A stretch of DNA of 64,000 nt from Hahella sp. KA22 (lineage in GTDB: Bacteria > Pseudomonadota > Gammaproteobacteria > Pseudomonadales > Oleiphilaceae): assembly GCF_004135205.1 (NCBI RefSeq), contig NZ_CP035490.1:4507644-4571643 (forward strand), in the 5' to 3' direction. Position 1 is the first letter of the stretch, and every line of letters begins with the position of its first letter. The notes beneath the pieces were generated by a model that saw nothing but the letters and a program-made list of their open reading frames with translations, searched no databases and had not been told where the DNA came from. Positions 26,333 to 36,033 of this stretch are shown one piece after another. Made by a program: the position numbers and the translations under genes.

Positions 26333-26761
26333 TTAAGAGCCCATCAGTAACTGGATATAACTTACCCCATCCTTCGTCCCAACTACTTCAAAGTCTTCCA
26401 GATAGACATGGTGGTAGTCGCCAGTGGTGTGAATCATCTGATTCGCTGACTTGGCCAGATCCAGCCAAGTTGGGTTTTGCAAAGGTTCGCTCTGGTAGCC
26501 CGCTCCCTCCCCCCAGAACGCGTCATGAGGCTGCACGACTATCACTTGTCCCTCTACGGCGATTTCGTGCAGATTATTAACAGGCATGCCTTTGGCGTCT
26601 TCGCCATAGGCGCTGTAGATCACCACGCACTCCTGCTCGATGTTAGCGCAGACCTGATTGACGATGGCGTCCATTTTCGCCGCCCATTCATCACCCTGAG
26701 CATCTGCGCGGGCGATATCGCCCCATAACAACAACGCCAGGCAGACTATCCCTATCTTCAT
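26333..26761 (-). CDS. Secreted hypothetical protein
   Basis: 142 residues with a signal peptide (IVCLALLLWGDIARADA). The mature part has two close Cys (VNQVCANIEQECV) that may form a disulfide, and ends in YHHVYLEDFEVVGTKDGV. Periplasmic. The family is not recognised. The gene downstream of nothing obvious; 158 bases separate it from the SBP gene. Confidence 0.65.
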   Translation of the reverse strand: MKIGIVCLALLLWGDIARADAQGDEWAAKMDAIVNQVCANIEQECVVIYSAYGEDAKGMPVNNLHEIAVEGQVIVVQPHDAFWGEGAGYQSEPLQNPTWLDLAKSANQMIHTTGDYHHVYLEDFEVVGTKDGVSYIQLLMGS

Positions 26762-26780
26762 GTGTTACGCGCCTCTATAT

Positions 26781-27047
26781 TTAGGTAGTAATTCGGAAGT
26801 CGGGGCCGTTTTGGCTTGGGCTCCAACCTTGATCCAATGCAGCTTTGATGAGCTTCGCCACGTACGCCGGGGTGATGCTAAAGTCGTGCAGATCAGAGCC
26901 ATAGAGAATTTGCTCATACAGCAACTGGCAAGGCGCTTCCGCCAGCTCGACATATACGTCCAGCCAGCCGTCATTACCGCTGCTTCTCCAGCGGTAATTT
27001 GTGTTATCTACGGTAATTATCCGGCTTTTCTTTTTCGGCATCGCCAT
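26781..27047 (-). CDS. Conserved small hypothetical protein
   Basis: 88 residues. The pattern NTNYRWRSSGNDGWLDVYVE, then ITPAYVAKLIKAALDQGWSP and GPDF, is like a recurrent short bacterial protein of unknown function that I recognise by shape only. The start may be the first or the third codon (both Met). It ends 19 bases before the secreted protein gene 26333-26761 and may be co-transcribed with it. Confidence 0.65.
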   Translation of the reverse strand: MAMPKKKSRIITVDNTNYRWRSSGNDGWLDVYVELAEAPCQLLYEQILYGSDLHDFSITPAYVAKLIKAALDQGWSPSQNGPDFRITT

Positions 27048-27320
27048 GATATCGCCCTGTCAACTCGCCCCAGTTCCCCACTTCGCGCTATTAAACAACA
27101 GATTGATAAAGGCCCCAACAGATTTCAGTATGCTGAGCTCCGCCTGAGGCCGTATAGCCCCCTCTTTTACGCATCCAATGATGAAAGTCGACCGTCACGC
27201 AGGCGGTTCAGCTTCATTTCGTTCAGGTCCTTTGCCCATCCTCTGCTATATAATTAATCGAGAAGTCGTTTACTCTTGGTCAACCCAAACTTTGTTGTGA
27301 ATCCGCAAACACGGAAACCC

Positions 27321-28385
27321 ATGCGTTATTTGCTACCCGTTATCGCCTTGCTGCTGACGACCTGCTGCGTTCAGGCGGAGAGTCATGCCGCCAACGCCTC
27401 CTCTTTGAAGTGGAACGGCCCAACCACAGGCCCCGCAGCGCAGCGGAACAAAAATATTGTATTCGTGTCTCAAGATTCCAATAACGGCGGTATTTCCAGT
27501 CTGTATCGGCACTTTCAGCTGGCGGCGCAACAGCTCGGCTGGAAGTTGGAACACATTGACAGCAAGAACAATTTGCATAGCGCCAAGTCCGCCGTATTGC
27601 AGGCTGGTCACGCCAATGTGGACGCCATTGTGCTGGGCGGGGTTTCTCTCTCCAGCCTTCGGGATGAGGCCCGCATCGTCAAGCGCAAAGGCATCATTCT
27701 GCTGGGCTGGCATGCGGCGGCTGAACCAGGGCCGACGGATGAGCTGTTCAACAACATCGCCACCCCGTCTTTCGCTGTCGCGCAAATGGCGGCGCAATAC
27801 GTGGTGCAGCATAGCGAGGGCAAAGTGGGGGTGGTGATTTTCAATGACGCGCGCTTTGAGGTGGCCAACGCCAAAACGGAAAGCATGCGCAAAATCATCT
27901 CACAATGCGATCGCTGCCGTGTGTTGTCCATTGAGAACATCAGCCTCGGCCAGACCGTGACGGAAATTCCCAAAGCCGTGGACCGACTGGTGACGGAGTT
28001 CGGCGACGCCTGGACTCACAGCCTGGCGATCAACGACCTATATTTCGACTCCATCAGCTTCCCGCTGCGTAAACACAACCGCACCGACATTCGCAATATT
28101 TCCGCCGGAGACGGCTCCTTTCAAGCGTTGAACCGCATTCGTAGCGGCCTGTCCACCCAGGTGGCGACGGTGGCGGAGCCCGCCGGCGTGCAGGGCTGGC
28201 AACTGGCGGACGAACTGAACCGAGCCTTCGCTGGCGCGCCTCCCAGCGGCTATGTGACTGAGCCGCTGCTGATCACCTATGAGAGCGTGCATAAAACCGA
28301 TATCTACAACCTCGGCGGCGATATTCCCTACCGGGAGTGGTACGAAATAATCTGGTTCGGCGCGCCGCTGCCGCCCGCACAGTAG
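27321..28385 (+). CDS. Periplasmic sugar-type substrate-binding protein (RbsB-like)
   Basis: 354 residues from the ATG at 27321, which begins a clear signal peptide (MRYLLPVIALLLTTCCVQA); the frame is open further upstream but without a start that makes sense. The fold pattern fits the Peripla_BP_4 family: NIVFVSQDSNNGG, VDAIVLGGVSL, GKVGVVIFND, then a C-terminal lobe. No ABC transporter genes are adjacent. The next gene encodes a PhyH-type oxygenase 47 bases away, on the same strand. Confidence 0.85.
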   Translation: MRYLLPVIALLLTTCCVQAESHAANASSLKWNGPTTGPAAQRNKNIVFVSQDSNNGGISSLYRHFQLAAQQLGWKLEHIDSKNNLHSAKSAVLQAGHANVDAIVLGGVSLSSLRDEARIVKRKGIILLGWHAAAEPGPTDELFNNIATPSFAVAQMAAQYVVQHSEGKVGVVIFNDARFEVANAKTESMRKIISQCDRCRVLSIENISLGQTVTEIPKAVDRLVTEFGDAWTHSLAINDLYFDSISFPLRKHNRTDIRNISAGDGSFQALNRIRSGLSTQVATVAEPAGVQGWQLADELNRAFAGAPPSGYVTEPLLITYESVHKTDIYNLGGDIPYREWYEIIWFGAPLPPAQ

Positions 28386-28432
28386 AGAGTTGTCAGCCTT
28401 GCGTAACTGTTCACTGACAGGGAGACGCCGCA

Positions 28433-29332
28433 ATGAAAGACGCACTCGCACAATTTGACTGCGACGGCTATGTTCATATCCCCGCGTTCCTGAATTCCGA
28501 TTTGATCCACCGTTATAACGCGAGACTTGCGCAAGTGATGCAGGACTGCGCACGGGCTCCCGTACAACATGTGGCGTTCAGCGGCGCTCAGGCGCTGTTT
28601 CGCGTGAATGAGCTTCTACGCTATTTCGGCGCGCACACGCTGTACATTCTGGGGATGCCAGCGTTACAGCGCCTGACGCAGTCCCTGTGCGGAGGCGAAG
28701 CCATCTGCACGTATGAGTCGCTGTTGGTGCGCTCAGCCGCCAACGCCAGCCTGGTTGATTGGCATCGGGATATGAATCATCAGCAGGATGGGCGGATCTT
28801 TACCTTGGGAATTTATCTCGACGCCGCGCTGACGGAAGAGGACGCTTTGCAGGTTTTGCCGGGACATCATCTATCCGGCTCCTCCATTTCCGCATTAACG
28901 TCCATGCTAGCCGGCAAAATGATAACGCCGCTAAGGCTCCCCACCCTGCCGGGAGACCTGTTGCTCCATGACGTCAGGTTGCCCCACGCATCTCCACCGG
29001 TGGTCAGCAATCGCGTGCGCAAGACCCTGTACTTTGAGTTCCGCCCTCTGCGACTGTTGCAAAGCGCTAATCCGCAATGGCTGACGCAGCGTCGACGTCT
29101 GAATGACATCGCCCAGAGCGTGCATACGCGCCTTCATGATAAGGATGAATCAGAGTGGTCGTTAACTCAGCAGGAAACAGACTGGCTGGAGGTCTTATAT
29201 CAACAAAGGCAACGGCTGGAGGGGGCGGAATATGCGTCTAATTCAGGATCGCAGGCCAGCCTTAAAAAGCCACCAGTGAAGACAGGAAGAATACAATCAC
29301 GCCCAGAATCAGCAACTCCACCAGACCGATAA
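28433..29332 (+). CDS. Phytanoyl-CoA dioxygenase (PhyH) family protein
   Basis: 299 residues, with the ribosome site AGGGAGA. The predicted iron site is His 111 and Asp 113 (WHRDMNH) plus distal His 185 (RLPHASPP), with an Arg-rich segment after it that would bind 2-oxoglutarate. The N-terminal FDCDGYVHIPAFL is typical of the family. The last 50 residues are polar and probably disordered. The gene end overlaps the convergent gene at 29262 by 71 bases. The substrate is unknown. Confidence 0.85.
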   Translation: MKDALAQFDCDGYVHIPAFLNSDLIHRYNARLAQVMQDCARAPVQHVAFSGAQALFRVNELLRYFGAHTLYILGMPALQRLTQSLCGGEAICTYESLLVRSAANASLVDWHRDMNHQQDGRIFTLGIYLDAALTEEDALQVLPGHHLSGSSISALTSMLAGKMITPLRLPTLPGDLLLHDVRLPHASPPVVSNRVRKTLYFEFRPLRLLQSANPQWLTQRRRLNDIAQSVHTRLHDKDESEWSLTQQETDWLEVLYQQRQRLEGAEYASNSGSQASLKKPPVKTGRIQSRPESATPPDR

Positions 29333-29612
29333 TAACGCCATAGAGTATGCGCAGCGAACCTGGCAGCTTGCTGACAAACTTTCTGTCGTACATCCAATGG
29401 CTCGCTTCAATGGCTCCCAGCAGCGGCAACCCCATCAATACGGCGCCAATCCAGAATGTCATCGAGGGGTATTCGACAGGCCCTTTCACCAACCAGAGAC
29501 CCAGTCCAGTCAGGAAACTCAAAACGAGGCACACCACGAGCGTAAATATGCTGACGCCCCTTTTTCCATAAAAGTTAGCGTTCTTAAGACTCCAAGAGTC
29601 CTCTTTGTTCAT
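29262..29612 (-). CDS. Small membrane protein, unrecognised
   Basis: 116 residues from the ATG at 29612. Four hydrophobic helices are visible (VSIFTLVVCLVLSFLTGLGL, FWIGAVLMGLPLLGAI, ILYGVIIGLVELLILGVIVF and the end). Inner membrane. Its 3' end overlaps the 3' end of the PhyH-like gene on the other strand by 71 bases, so the two transcripts can form an antisense pair. Function unknown. Confidence 0.65.
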   Translation of the reverse strand: MNKEDSWSLKNANFYGKRGVSIFTLVVCLVLSFLTGLGLWLVKGPVEYPSMTFWIGAVLMGLPLLGAIEASHWMYDRKFVSKLPGSLRILYGVIIGLVELLILGVIVFFLSSLVAF

Positions 29613-29872
29613 TTTTCTAATTTTCCATAATGCGGATTCGATATAGCAGGCCATATCATAGGAGCTAACGTCCTTGTTGAGAACCTAAAGATAACAAATT
29701 ATCTTATTTTTCATTTAAATTTCATAAAAATCAGCTGGTTGCATCCTCCCTTTAATCTAAGCCGCGTTCGCTCTTGGTCGTAAGTATATATGTGGACTTA
29801 AACGTTTTAGATCGTTTGCGTATATTGCCCGCCCTTCTTAAATACAACTATTACTTGTGTGCTTTTAATACA

Positions 29873-31393
29873 ATGATTCAATTAAAAAAAACACTGGCTA
29901 TCGCTATAGGCGCCTGTTTATCACAGTTTACTTGGGCGGCGCCCACTCACAGTGTGGACGTTATGGTGGTTTACAGCGCTCAGGCGCAAGATCACTACGT
30001 CGGCAACAGCGAAGAAATTCAGCAAAAGATCGCCGATTATGTGGCGTTCACCAATCAGGCATTTGTTAACAGCAAGGTAGATATCCAGCTGAATCTGGTC
30101 CACAGCGAGGTGATCTCGGACGTAGCCCTCAGCGTAGACAACCAGGGCATCAGCGAATCTTTGACGTCGTTACAGCAAAACCGTTACGTCAGAGAACTGC
30201 GCGGCCGCTACAAGGCCGATCTGGTGATGATGCTGTACGATCAAAATGACCTGAATTCAGCCACTTGCGGCATTACTGCGCCTGGCGTATTTTTGGCCAA
30301 TAAGGGCGTCTTCTCCATCAACAATATCGACAGTGCTTATGGGCTGGTTGACGTGAACCCAAGTTGCGCTCTTGACCTCTCAGGAGAAAATGTCACCCCT
30401 TATCATTTTGCGCACGAATTGGGCCACCTGTTTGGATTGGGGCACGGCTTGCCGACAGAGCAAAATGAGTTCGTTCAAAGTCAACCTATGCTGGACGAGT
30501 TATTCAAAATGCTGGATGGCGAAGGTTTCTATAGCAGCCGACCAGCGTTGCCATTCACCACGATTTCCACACTTGAGGAAGCCGTCGAAGCGCAGGTATA
30601 TCCTCTACAACATGCTTTCGCTTTCGGTTATGGCGGCCCGACCACTCGCGAAGTTTCCACCATCATGGCCTACCCTCACGAACACGGCTACGCCTCCTGG
30701 GCTCCCTATTTCTCCACGCCAGACGTAAAGGTCTGCAAGAATGGCGGCGCGACTTGCCAGGAATCCGAAAAAGTGGCGATCGGCGGTGATCTCGGCAACG
30801 GCCTGCAAGCCAACAACGCCCTCGCGTTAAATCTGGCGGCGGAACAGGTCGCCAATTTCTGTCGCAACAACCAGCAGCTCGCCAACGCCAAGGGAACTCC
30901 AATGCAGTTCGCCTTGGGCGCGCCGACTGCGCGCTGGCACTTGGACAACCTTGACATCAGCTTCTCTGACAGTACGCCGGGGGCGGTCTATCCCTGGATT
31001 GAGGGCGAGGACGAGCTCTCGGTCGTCGAGGTGGATATCAACGGCGAACTAACCAATGTGCTGCAAGTGGAGAACGCCGCCAACCTTCCTACGGCAGGCG
31101 TTAACCTGACCTGCGACCTGAGGCCTGGCGACGTTTACCAACTGAAGGCGAAGGTCAAAGGCCTGGAAGACGGCGCTGCAACCCTTTGGCTCTACTACGA
31201 GACCCTGAGCGGCGCGAAAGAATGGTTTGAAGTGAGCCGGAAATCCGTCACCACCAGCGACTGGACCGAACTGGAAGCCGCGGTGCAAATGCCGGACGAC
31301 CTGACTCACGTACAAGCCGTGATTTACGGCGTAGATCAAGCCAAGGGGTTTATGCTGGAATCACTGGAAGTGTCTGAGGATCGGGCTCTGTAA
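29873..31393 (+). CDS. Secreted zinc metalloprotease (reprolysin-like) with C-terminal binding domain
   Basis: 506 residues from the ATG at 29873; the upstream extension lacks a signal peptide pattern. The signal peptide is TLAIAIGACLSQFTWAA. The catalytic zinc motif is HELGHLFGLGH (His 181, Glu 182, His 185, His 191), and MAYPHEH later supplies the Met-turn. The N-terminal domain follows the reprolysin or M12B layout (VDVMVVYSAQAQ). Residues about 340-506 look like a beta-sandwich of the CBM4/9 type. Secretion is probably through the type II system. It is transcribed alone and followed by a strong terminator. Confidence 0.88.
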   Translation: MIQLKKTLAIAIGACLSQFTWAAPTHSVDVMVVYSAQAQDHYVGNSEEIQQKIADYVAFTNQAFVNSKVDIQLNLVHSEVISDVALSVDNQGISESLTSLQQNRYVRELRGRYKADLVMMLYDQNDLNSATCGITAPGVFLANKGVFSINNIDSAYGLVDVNPSCALDLSGENVTPYHFAHELGHLFGLGHGLPTEQNEFVQSQPMLDELFKMLDGEGFYSSRPALPFTTISTLEEAVEAQVYPLQHAFAFGYGGPTTREVSTIMAYPHEHGYASWAPYFSTPDVKVCKNGGATCQESEKVAIGGDLGNGLQANNALALNLAAEQVANFCRNNQQLANAKGTPMQFALGAPTARWHLDNLDISFSDSTPGAVYPWIEGEDELSVVEVDINGELTNVLQVENAANLPTAGVNLTCDLRPGDVYQLKAKVKGLEDGAATLWLYYETLSGAKEWFEVSRKSVTTSDWTELEAAVQMPDDLTHVQAVIYGVDQAKGFMLESLEVSEDRAL

Positions 31394-31400
31394 TGTCTTA

Positions 31401-31427
31401 CGCCCATCAGAGCTTTTCTGGTGGGCG
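31401..31427 (+). terminator. Terminator after the metalloprotease
   Basis: CGCCCATCAGA pairs with TCTGGTGGGCG (one mismatch) around a 5-base loop, and TTCTCT follows. Confidence 0.7.
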
Positions 31428-31440
31428 TTCTCTGGCTCTC

Positions 31441-31467
31441 TCCTACTCTCCTACTCTCCTACTCTCC
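31441..31467. repeat. Tandem octamer TCCTACTC, three copies
   Basis: Three perfect copies (31441-31464) plus TCC, set in a pyrimidine-rich tract directly after the terminator. A slippage-prone sequence of no obvious function. Confidence 0.85.
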
Positions 31468-31591
31468 CATTCTGTTCTTCATTCTTCACTGCCTCTGTTT
31501 TCCTTATCGCTATAAATCCCCCGCCCTTTTATAGGGAAATCTATGAAGAACGTTAGCGAGGCGACATGGGAGGCTCACGTGACTCAGGGAG

Positions 31592-34500
31592 TCAGGGAGA
31601 CAGCGTTGTGGATGTTTCCTGTTCTATCTGTCGCAGCATGTCCAGGCAATGGGCGTGGGCGGCGTCAAAGTCCAGTTGGTTGATATCCTCCTCCAATACC
31701 GCGAAACTCGCCGGCAATAACTGTCGGTAGGATGAGTTCAGATCCGCGAACAGCTTCAATGCATTCATATTGGACATTCTGACCAGCTGCGCCAGTTCTT
31801 TCAGTCCGGCTTTCAGGCCCGCCTGGGAAGCCGTGGCGGAGTTATTCCCCCTGTCGGCGGGTGGAGCCAGTATTGAGATGATTTGCGTCAGCAGGTCTCG
31901 GGTACGTTCAAATTCGCGTTGGATAATAGACGCCGCGTTCCGCTCAGGCGTCCACCCATTACCTGATCGCACCCCCTGTTCCAGCGCCCCCGACGCATCC
32001 GCCAGGATGGGCGCGCCGACGGCGCCGGCCAGACCTTTTACGGTGTGCAATATGTCCGCCGCCCGCCGACTTTCGCCTCGCGCCAACAAGTCTGGCAGGT
32101 CTTTCAGCATAGCGCTGACGTCCCGACTGAACCCTCGCGCCGCATTGCAATACGCGCCGGTATCCTGACCGAATCGGCGCAGCGCATCCCGCAACGTCAA
32201 CCCTTGCGCCTCCGCCAGCGTTAACGCCGGCTGTATGTGCGGCGCGGCGCTCTCCGACGGCTGCCGCAAGCCTGACGCAGGGGGAATAGACGGCGTGTGT
32301 TCCGTGCGGTCCGGGGTATTCGTATGTTTCAGGATCACCGCCACAAGCTCGCTCAGATCGAAAGGTTTCCCGACATGATCGTTCATGCCGGCGGCCAGAC
32401 AGTTTTCCCTGTCCGAGGGCAGCGCATTGGCGGTCATCGCCACGATGGGCAAATCCTTAAACGCGGAATAGTCGCGAATTTCATGGGTTGCGGCATAGCC
32501 GTCCATGTCCGGCATCTGAATATCCATCAGCACCAGATCGTATGGCGGCGACGCTTTTTTCACCGCTGTTACGCCAGCCAGGCCGCCGCTGGCGATATCC
32601 ACCTGAGCGCCGCAACTGCCCAACAGCTCCCGGGCTACCTGTTGATTAGTCAGATTATCCTCAACCACCAAGAGGCGCAGCCCGGTCAGCTGAGTACAGG
32701 GCTGCGCGGCATGGCGATTGATCTGTTGCAGGCGCCGATGGCCGGCGCGGGCGTCAGCTACTGCTTCCGACAACATGGAGGCGGTAATGGGTTTCACCAA
32801 AAAACCATCCAGCATGCTCGCCTCGTCCTCACGGGGATAAGATAAAATTTCTTTCCCCTGAGACGTCACCATGATAATAATCGGCGCCTTCGCGCCCGTC
32901 AGGATATGACGAAGGCGCCGGATGGTTTCCCAACCGTCTAATCCGGGCATACGCCAATCCATAAGCACTACGTCATAGTCGGTTCCCGCAGCCATGGCGA
33001 GGGCGTCTTCGCCGGAGGCCGCCGCTTCCGCACGCCAGGCGAGATGATTGACGATGCTGCAGTTAATGGCCCGCGCGCACTCATTGTCATCCACGACCAG
33101 CACACGTAGTGGCTCAATCACCATGGGGTCCGACTTATTCGCCGTTTCCTCGGAGCGCGCCAGACACACGGTGAAATAGAATTCACTGCCTTTGCCGGGA
33201 GCGCTTTCCAACTGCAGTTCGCCGCCCATCATGCGAATGAGCCGCTGACAAATCGCCAAACCAAGTCCTGAACCGCCGTAGCGCCTGGAGGTCGAGGCTT
33301 CCGCCTGGGAAAAGCCGTCGAAAATATGTTTTTGTTGCGCCTCGGAGATGCCAATGCCGGTGTCGCGTACACTGAAATAAAGCCACAGATGCGATGCTTC
33401 CGATCGGTGCAGGCGAACACTCATCACCACCTCACCGGATTCCGTAAACTTGAGGGCGTTGCCCGCCAGATTGATAAGGATTTGTTTAAGACGCAGAGAA
33501 TCACCCACCACCTGTTGCGGCAGCGCGGGATCGATATCGAACAGCACCTCCACATTTTTCTTGCCCAGACTGGCGGACAGCAGCACGCCCACTTCCTGCA
33601 CCAGTTTTTCCAGATAAAACGAATGCAGGTCCAACTCCAGCTTGCCCGCCTCCACCTTGGAGAAGTCCAGTATGTCGTTGAGAATGCCCAGCAACGTGCG
33701 GGCGGCGGACTCGGTTTTGTGAATGTAGTCGGACTGCCGCGTGGTCAGGTCGGTTTGTTGCACCAGTTGCAACATGCCCAGAATGGCGTTCATGGGAGTG
33801 CGGATTTCATGGCTCATATTGGCGACAAAATCCGACTTGGCGCGACTGGCGGATTCCGCCGCCTCTTTGGCCTGGCGCAGTTGTTCGGTACGTTCGGCGA
33901 CCTTCCGCTCCAAATTGACATTGAGCAGTTGCACCTGGGTTTCAATGGCTTTTTGCTCGGTGATGTCACGAATCGTGGTGGCGGCGCCGACGATCTTGTT
34001 ATTGGCGCCTTTGATCGGGAAAACCGTCACGGACACGTCAAAATGGCTCCCGTCGGCGCGGCTGCGAATGGTATGAAAGTTAGGCACCACTTCGCCCTGA
34101 GTCACGCGCTCCATAATGTCTTTTTCTTCTTCACGGCAATTGGGCGGCACAATCAGACTCATCAGCGTTTTACCGATCGCCTCCGCCGCGGGGTATCCCA
34201 GCATGGATTCCGCGCCCTGGTTCCAGTTCGTAATTTCACCTTCCAGAGTGACGCCGATAATGGCGTCGTTGGAGCTTTCCACAATGGCCGCCATGCGCGA
34301 GCGCTCCAGACCGATATGCACCTTGCGTTGCAGGTTGACCAAAAAGATATAGAACAGCCCGGTCATCAACACAGAGATCAACGCCAGGGTGAGCGCCACC
34401 TGAATTGGCGACAGCAAATGCAGACTCTCGACGAAAGCCGGCAGCGCTTTAATGTGCATGCGCCAGGTGCGCTGATAGAGAGATAGATTAATGCTGGTCT

Positions 34501-35320
34501 CAAGTCCTTCCGCGGCAGGCTGATCAAAACCGGCGGAAGCGTAGAAAACGTCCTCCGCGCCGGATTCGGACACATCCTGCAGGGAGAAAGCGAAGTCGTC
34601 GCCATGGAAGTTCATATCCTGCAACACTTCATCCGTCACCAGCGGCGTGTAGGCCCAGCCGAATGTTTCCCCCTCTCTTTCCTCCGCGCTGGCGGGATGC
34701 AGGCCGGTCCGGTAGATGGGTATCAACAACAGGAAACTACGTAACTTCTTTCCCGTCGCCTGCACCAGAGTGATTGGCCCTGACAACGTGGCTTTGCCGC
34801 TGTGCATCGCCATAAGCGCGGCTTCCCGCCGGGTGGATTCAGAGCCGATGTCCAACCCCACCGCCTGCTGATTGTATTGCTCCGGCTCCACAAAGCGTAT
34901 GATGAAACGCTCTTCATCATTCACCGAAATCTTCTTCACCGCGAAATCGCCGCCGCGCTCACGCTGCGCCATCTCCACAAAGGCCGCTTCCTGCTCCGGG
35001 CCGACCCGTTGAATCAGGCCATAGCCTCGGGAGCCGGGAAACTCTCGCTCTTGCTCACGAGAATGAGAATATTCAAGAAATTTGCGATAGCTTATGTTTT
35101 CGCGGCCGCCAGCGATAATGGCCCCGCGCGCGCCGCGCAGACCATATTCATATATCTGCATCCGCGACTGCACCTGACTGGCGACGCGATTAGCCAGAAT
35201 ATCCAGCCGCGCCCTGGACTCATGCTGATTCATTTTGGCCCGGCGCACACCTTCTTCCAAAGCCAGTATGACGCCCATTGCAAGCAGCCCCCAAAGAAAC
35301 CATTTCACACGTCCAAGCAT
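31592..35320 (-). CDS. Hybrid histidine kinase: CHASE-PAS-HisKA-HATPase-REC-REC-Hpt
   Basis: 1242 residues with ribosome site GAGAGG. A membrane helix at about 7-24 and another near 310-330 bracket a periplasmic CHASE domain (RGYGLIQRV, FVEPEQYNQQAVGLDIGSE). A PAS domain (about 340-460) is followed by HisKA with His 504 in MSHEIRTPMN. The ATPase boxes are NLAGNALKFT, DTGIGI and GSGLGLAI. Two receiver domains have their Asp in LMDWRMPG and LMDIQMPDMDG. The C-terminal Hpt has His 1092 in HTVKGLAG. It can therefore run a full His-Asp-His-Asp relay. It is the last gene of a four-gene signalling operon and a paralogue of the kinase at 36980. Confidence 0.95.
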   Translation of the reverse strand: MLGRVKWFLWGLLAMGVILALEEGVRRAKMNQHESRARLDILANRVASQVQSRMQIYEYGLRGARGAIIAGGRENISYRKFLEYSHSREQEREFPGSRGYGLIQRVGPEQEAAFVEMAQRERGGDFAVKKISVNDEERFIIRFVEPEQYNQQAVGLDIGSESTRREAALMAMHSGKATLSGPITLVQATGKKLRSFLLLIPIYRTGLHPASAEEREGETFGWAYTPLVTDEVLQDMNFHGDDFAFSLQDVSESGAEDVFYASAGFDQPAAEGLETSINLSLYQRTWRMHIKALPAFVESLHLLSPIQVALTLALISVLMTGLFYIFLVNLQRKVHIGLERSRMAAIVESSNDAIIGVTLEGEITNWNQGAESMLGYPAAEAIGKTLMSLIVPPNCREEEKDIMERVTQGEVVPNFHTIRSRADGSHFDVSVTVFPIKGANNKIVGAATTIRDITEQKAIETQVQLLNVNLERKVAERTEQLRQAKEAAESASRAKSDFVANMSHEIRTPMNAILGMLQLVQQTDLTTRQSDYIHKTESAARTLLGILNDILDFSKVEAGKLELDLHSFYLEKLVQEVGVLLSASLGKKNVEVLFDIDPALPQQVVGDSLRLKQILINLAGNALKFTESGEVVMSVRLHRSEASHLWLYFSVRDTGIGISEAQQKHIFDGFSQAEASTSRRYGGSGLGLAICQRLIRMMGGELQLESAPGKGSEFYFTVCLARSEETANKSDPMVIEPLRVLVVDDNECARAINCSIVNHLAWRAEAAASGEDALAMAAGTDYDVVLMDWRMPGLDGWETIRRLRHILTGAKAPIIIMVTSQGKEILSYPREDEASMLDGFLVKPITASMLSEAVADARAGHRRLQQINRHAAQPCTQLTGLRLLVVEDNLTNQQVARELLGSCGAQVDIASGGLAGVTAVKKASPPYDLVLMDIQMPDMDGYAATHEIRDYSAFKDLPIVAMTANALPSDRENCLAAGMNDHVGKPFDLSELVAVILKHTNTPDRTEHTPSIPPASGLRQPSESAAPHIQPALTLAEAQGLTLRDALRRFGQDTGAYCNAARGFSRDVSAMLKDLPDLLARGESRRAADILHTVKGLAGAVGAPILADASGALEQGVRSGNGWTPERNAASIIQREFERTRDLLTQIISILAPPADRGNNSATASQAGLKAGLKELAQLVRMSNMNALKLFADLNSSYRQLLPASFAVLEEDINQLDFDAAHAHCLDMLRQIEQETSTTLSP

Positions 35321-35367
35321 ATCCTCTCCATGGGCGCTATCAGGCCAGACTTGCTGTGTTTTCCATC

Positions 35368-35982
35368 TCAGGCATGGCCATTCTCCTGCATCAGTTCGTC
35401 GAGTTCCTCCAGAACTTCATCAAACTGGAGATTGGCCACTTTTTCGCGGATGGATTCAAACTGAGCGGCGGCGCACAGGGTCTGCAAAGAGGAGCGAATA
35501 CGGTCGAAGTAGTCCAGCGCTTCCATATTGCGACTTTCCAGCAGCTCGCGCCAACGCTGCAGCATTTCCAGATCCAGCTCGACATTAGCCAGGCAGCCTG
35601 ATGACGGCGGAAACTGTTGCGACCACGCCGTCAATTCTTTCAGCATGGCGTCCATCCGACGCTCCAGGGCGTTCAACAAGCGGCTTTTATCTGTATTCGA
35701 GTCAGCCCGTATGCTTTCTTCCAGCTCGCCGGCGCTGTCCGCCACCTTCTCCGCGCCCAGTGTGCCCATAGAGCCCCGCAGCGTGTGCGCCAGGCGCAAC
35801 GCCTCCGTCATGCTCTCGTCTGCAATGGCCTTGCGAATATTCACCACCGGTTGCTTGCCGCGGCCTAACACCTGGCACACCAGTTCACGCACGTGATTCC
35901 CCAGTGCACCTTCCTGTTGGCCCGCCAGCAGTAGCTTGGAGTAATCCAGCGTACTTTGTTTCGGCTTTATCTCATCCTTCAC
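35368..35982 (-). CDS. Hpt-domain phosphotransfer protein
   Basis: 204 residues. The Hpt site is His 66 in LAHTLRGSMGTLGA. Both N- and C-terminal parts are helical and charged, and the C-terminus resembles the short helical ends of the neighbouring kinases (QFESIREKVANLQFDEVLEEL). It lies 51 bases after the REC-GGDEF gene and 47 before the kinase gene. It could shuttle phosphate between the two kinases and the response regulator, or act as a sink. Confidence 0.88.
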   Translation of the reverse strand: MKDEIKPKQSTLDYSKLLLAGQQEGALGNHVRELVCQVLGRGKQPVVNIRKAIADESMTEALRLAHTLRGSMGTLGAEKVADSAGELEESIRADSNTDKSRLLNALERRMDAMLKELTAWSQQFPPSSGCLANVELDLEMLQRWRELLESRNMEALDYFDRIRSSLQTLCAAAQFESIREKVANLQFDEVLEELDELMQENGHA

Positions 35983-36033
35983 TTTCGCGCCTCACCTTGC
36001 CATTTCGTCCCTTATATTATTTCGTACCCCCGC

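Noticed and set aside
33326-34486. Plus-strand open frame of 386 codons inside the hybrid kinase gene
   Set aside because: It lies antisense to well-defined PAS and HisKA domains, and its composition (His/Gln/Arg-rich) is that of a complementary-strand shadow.
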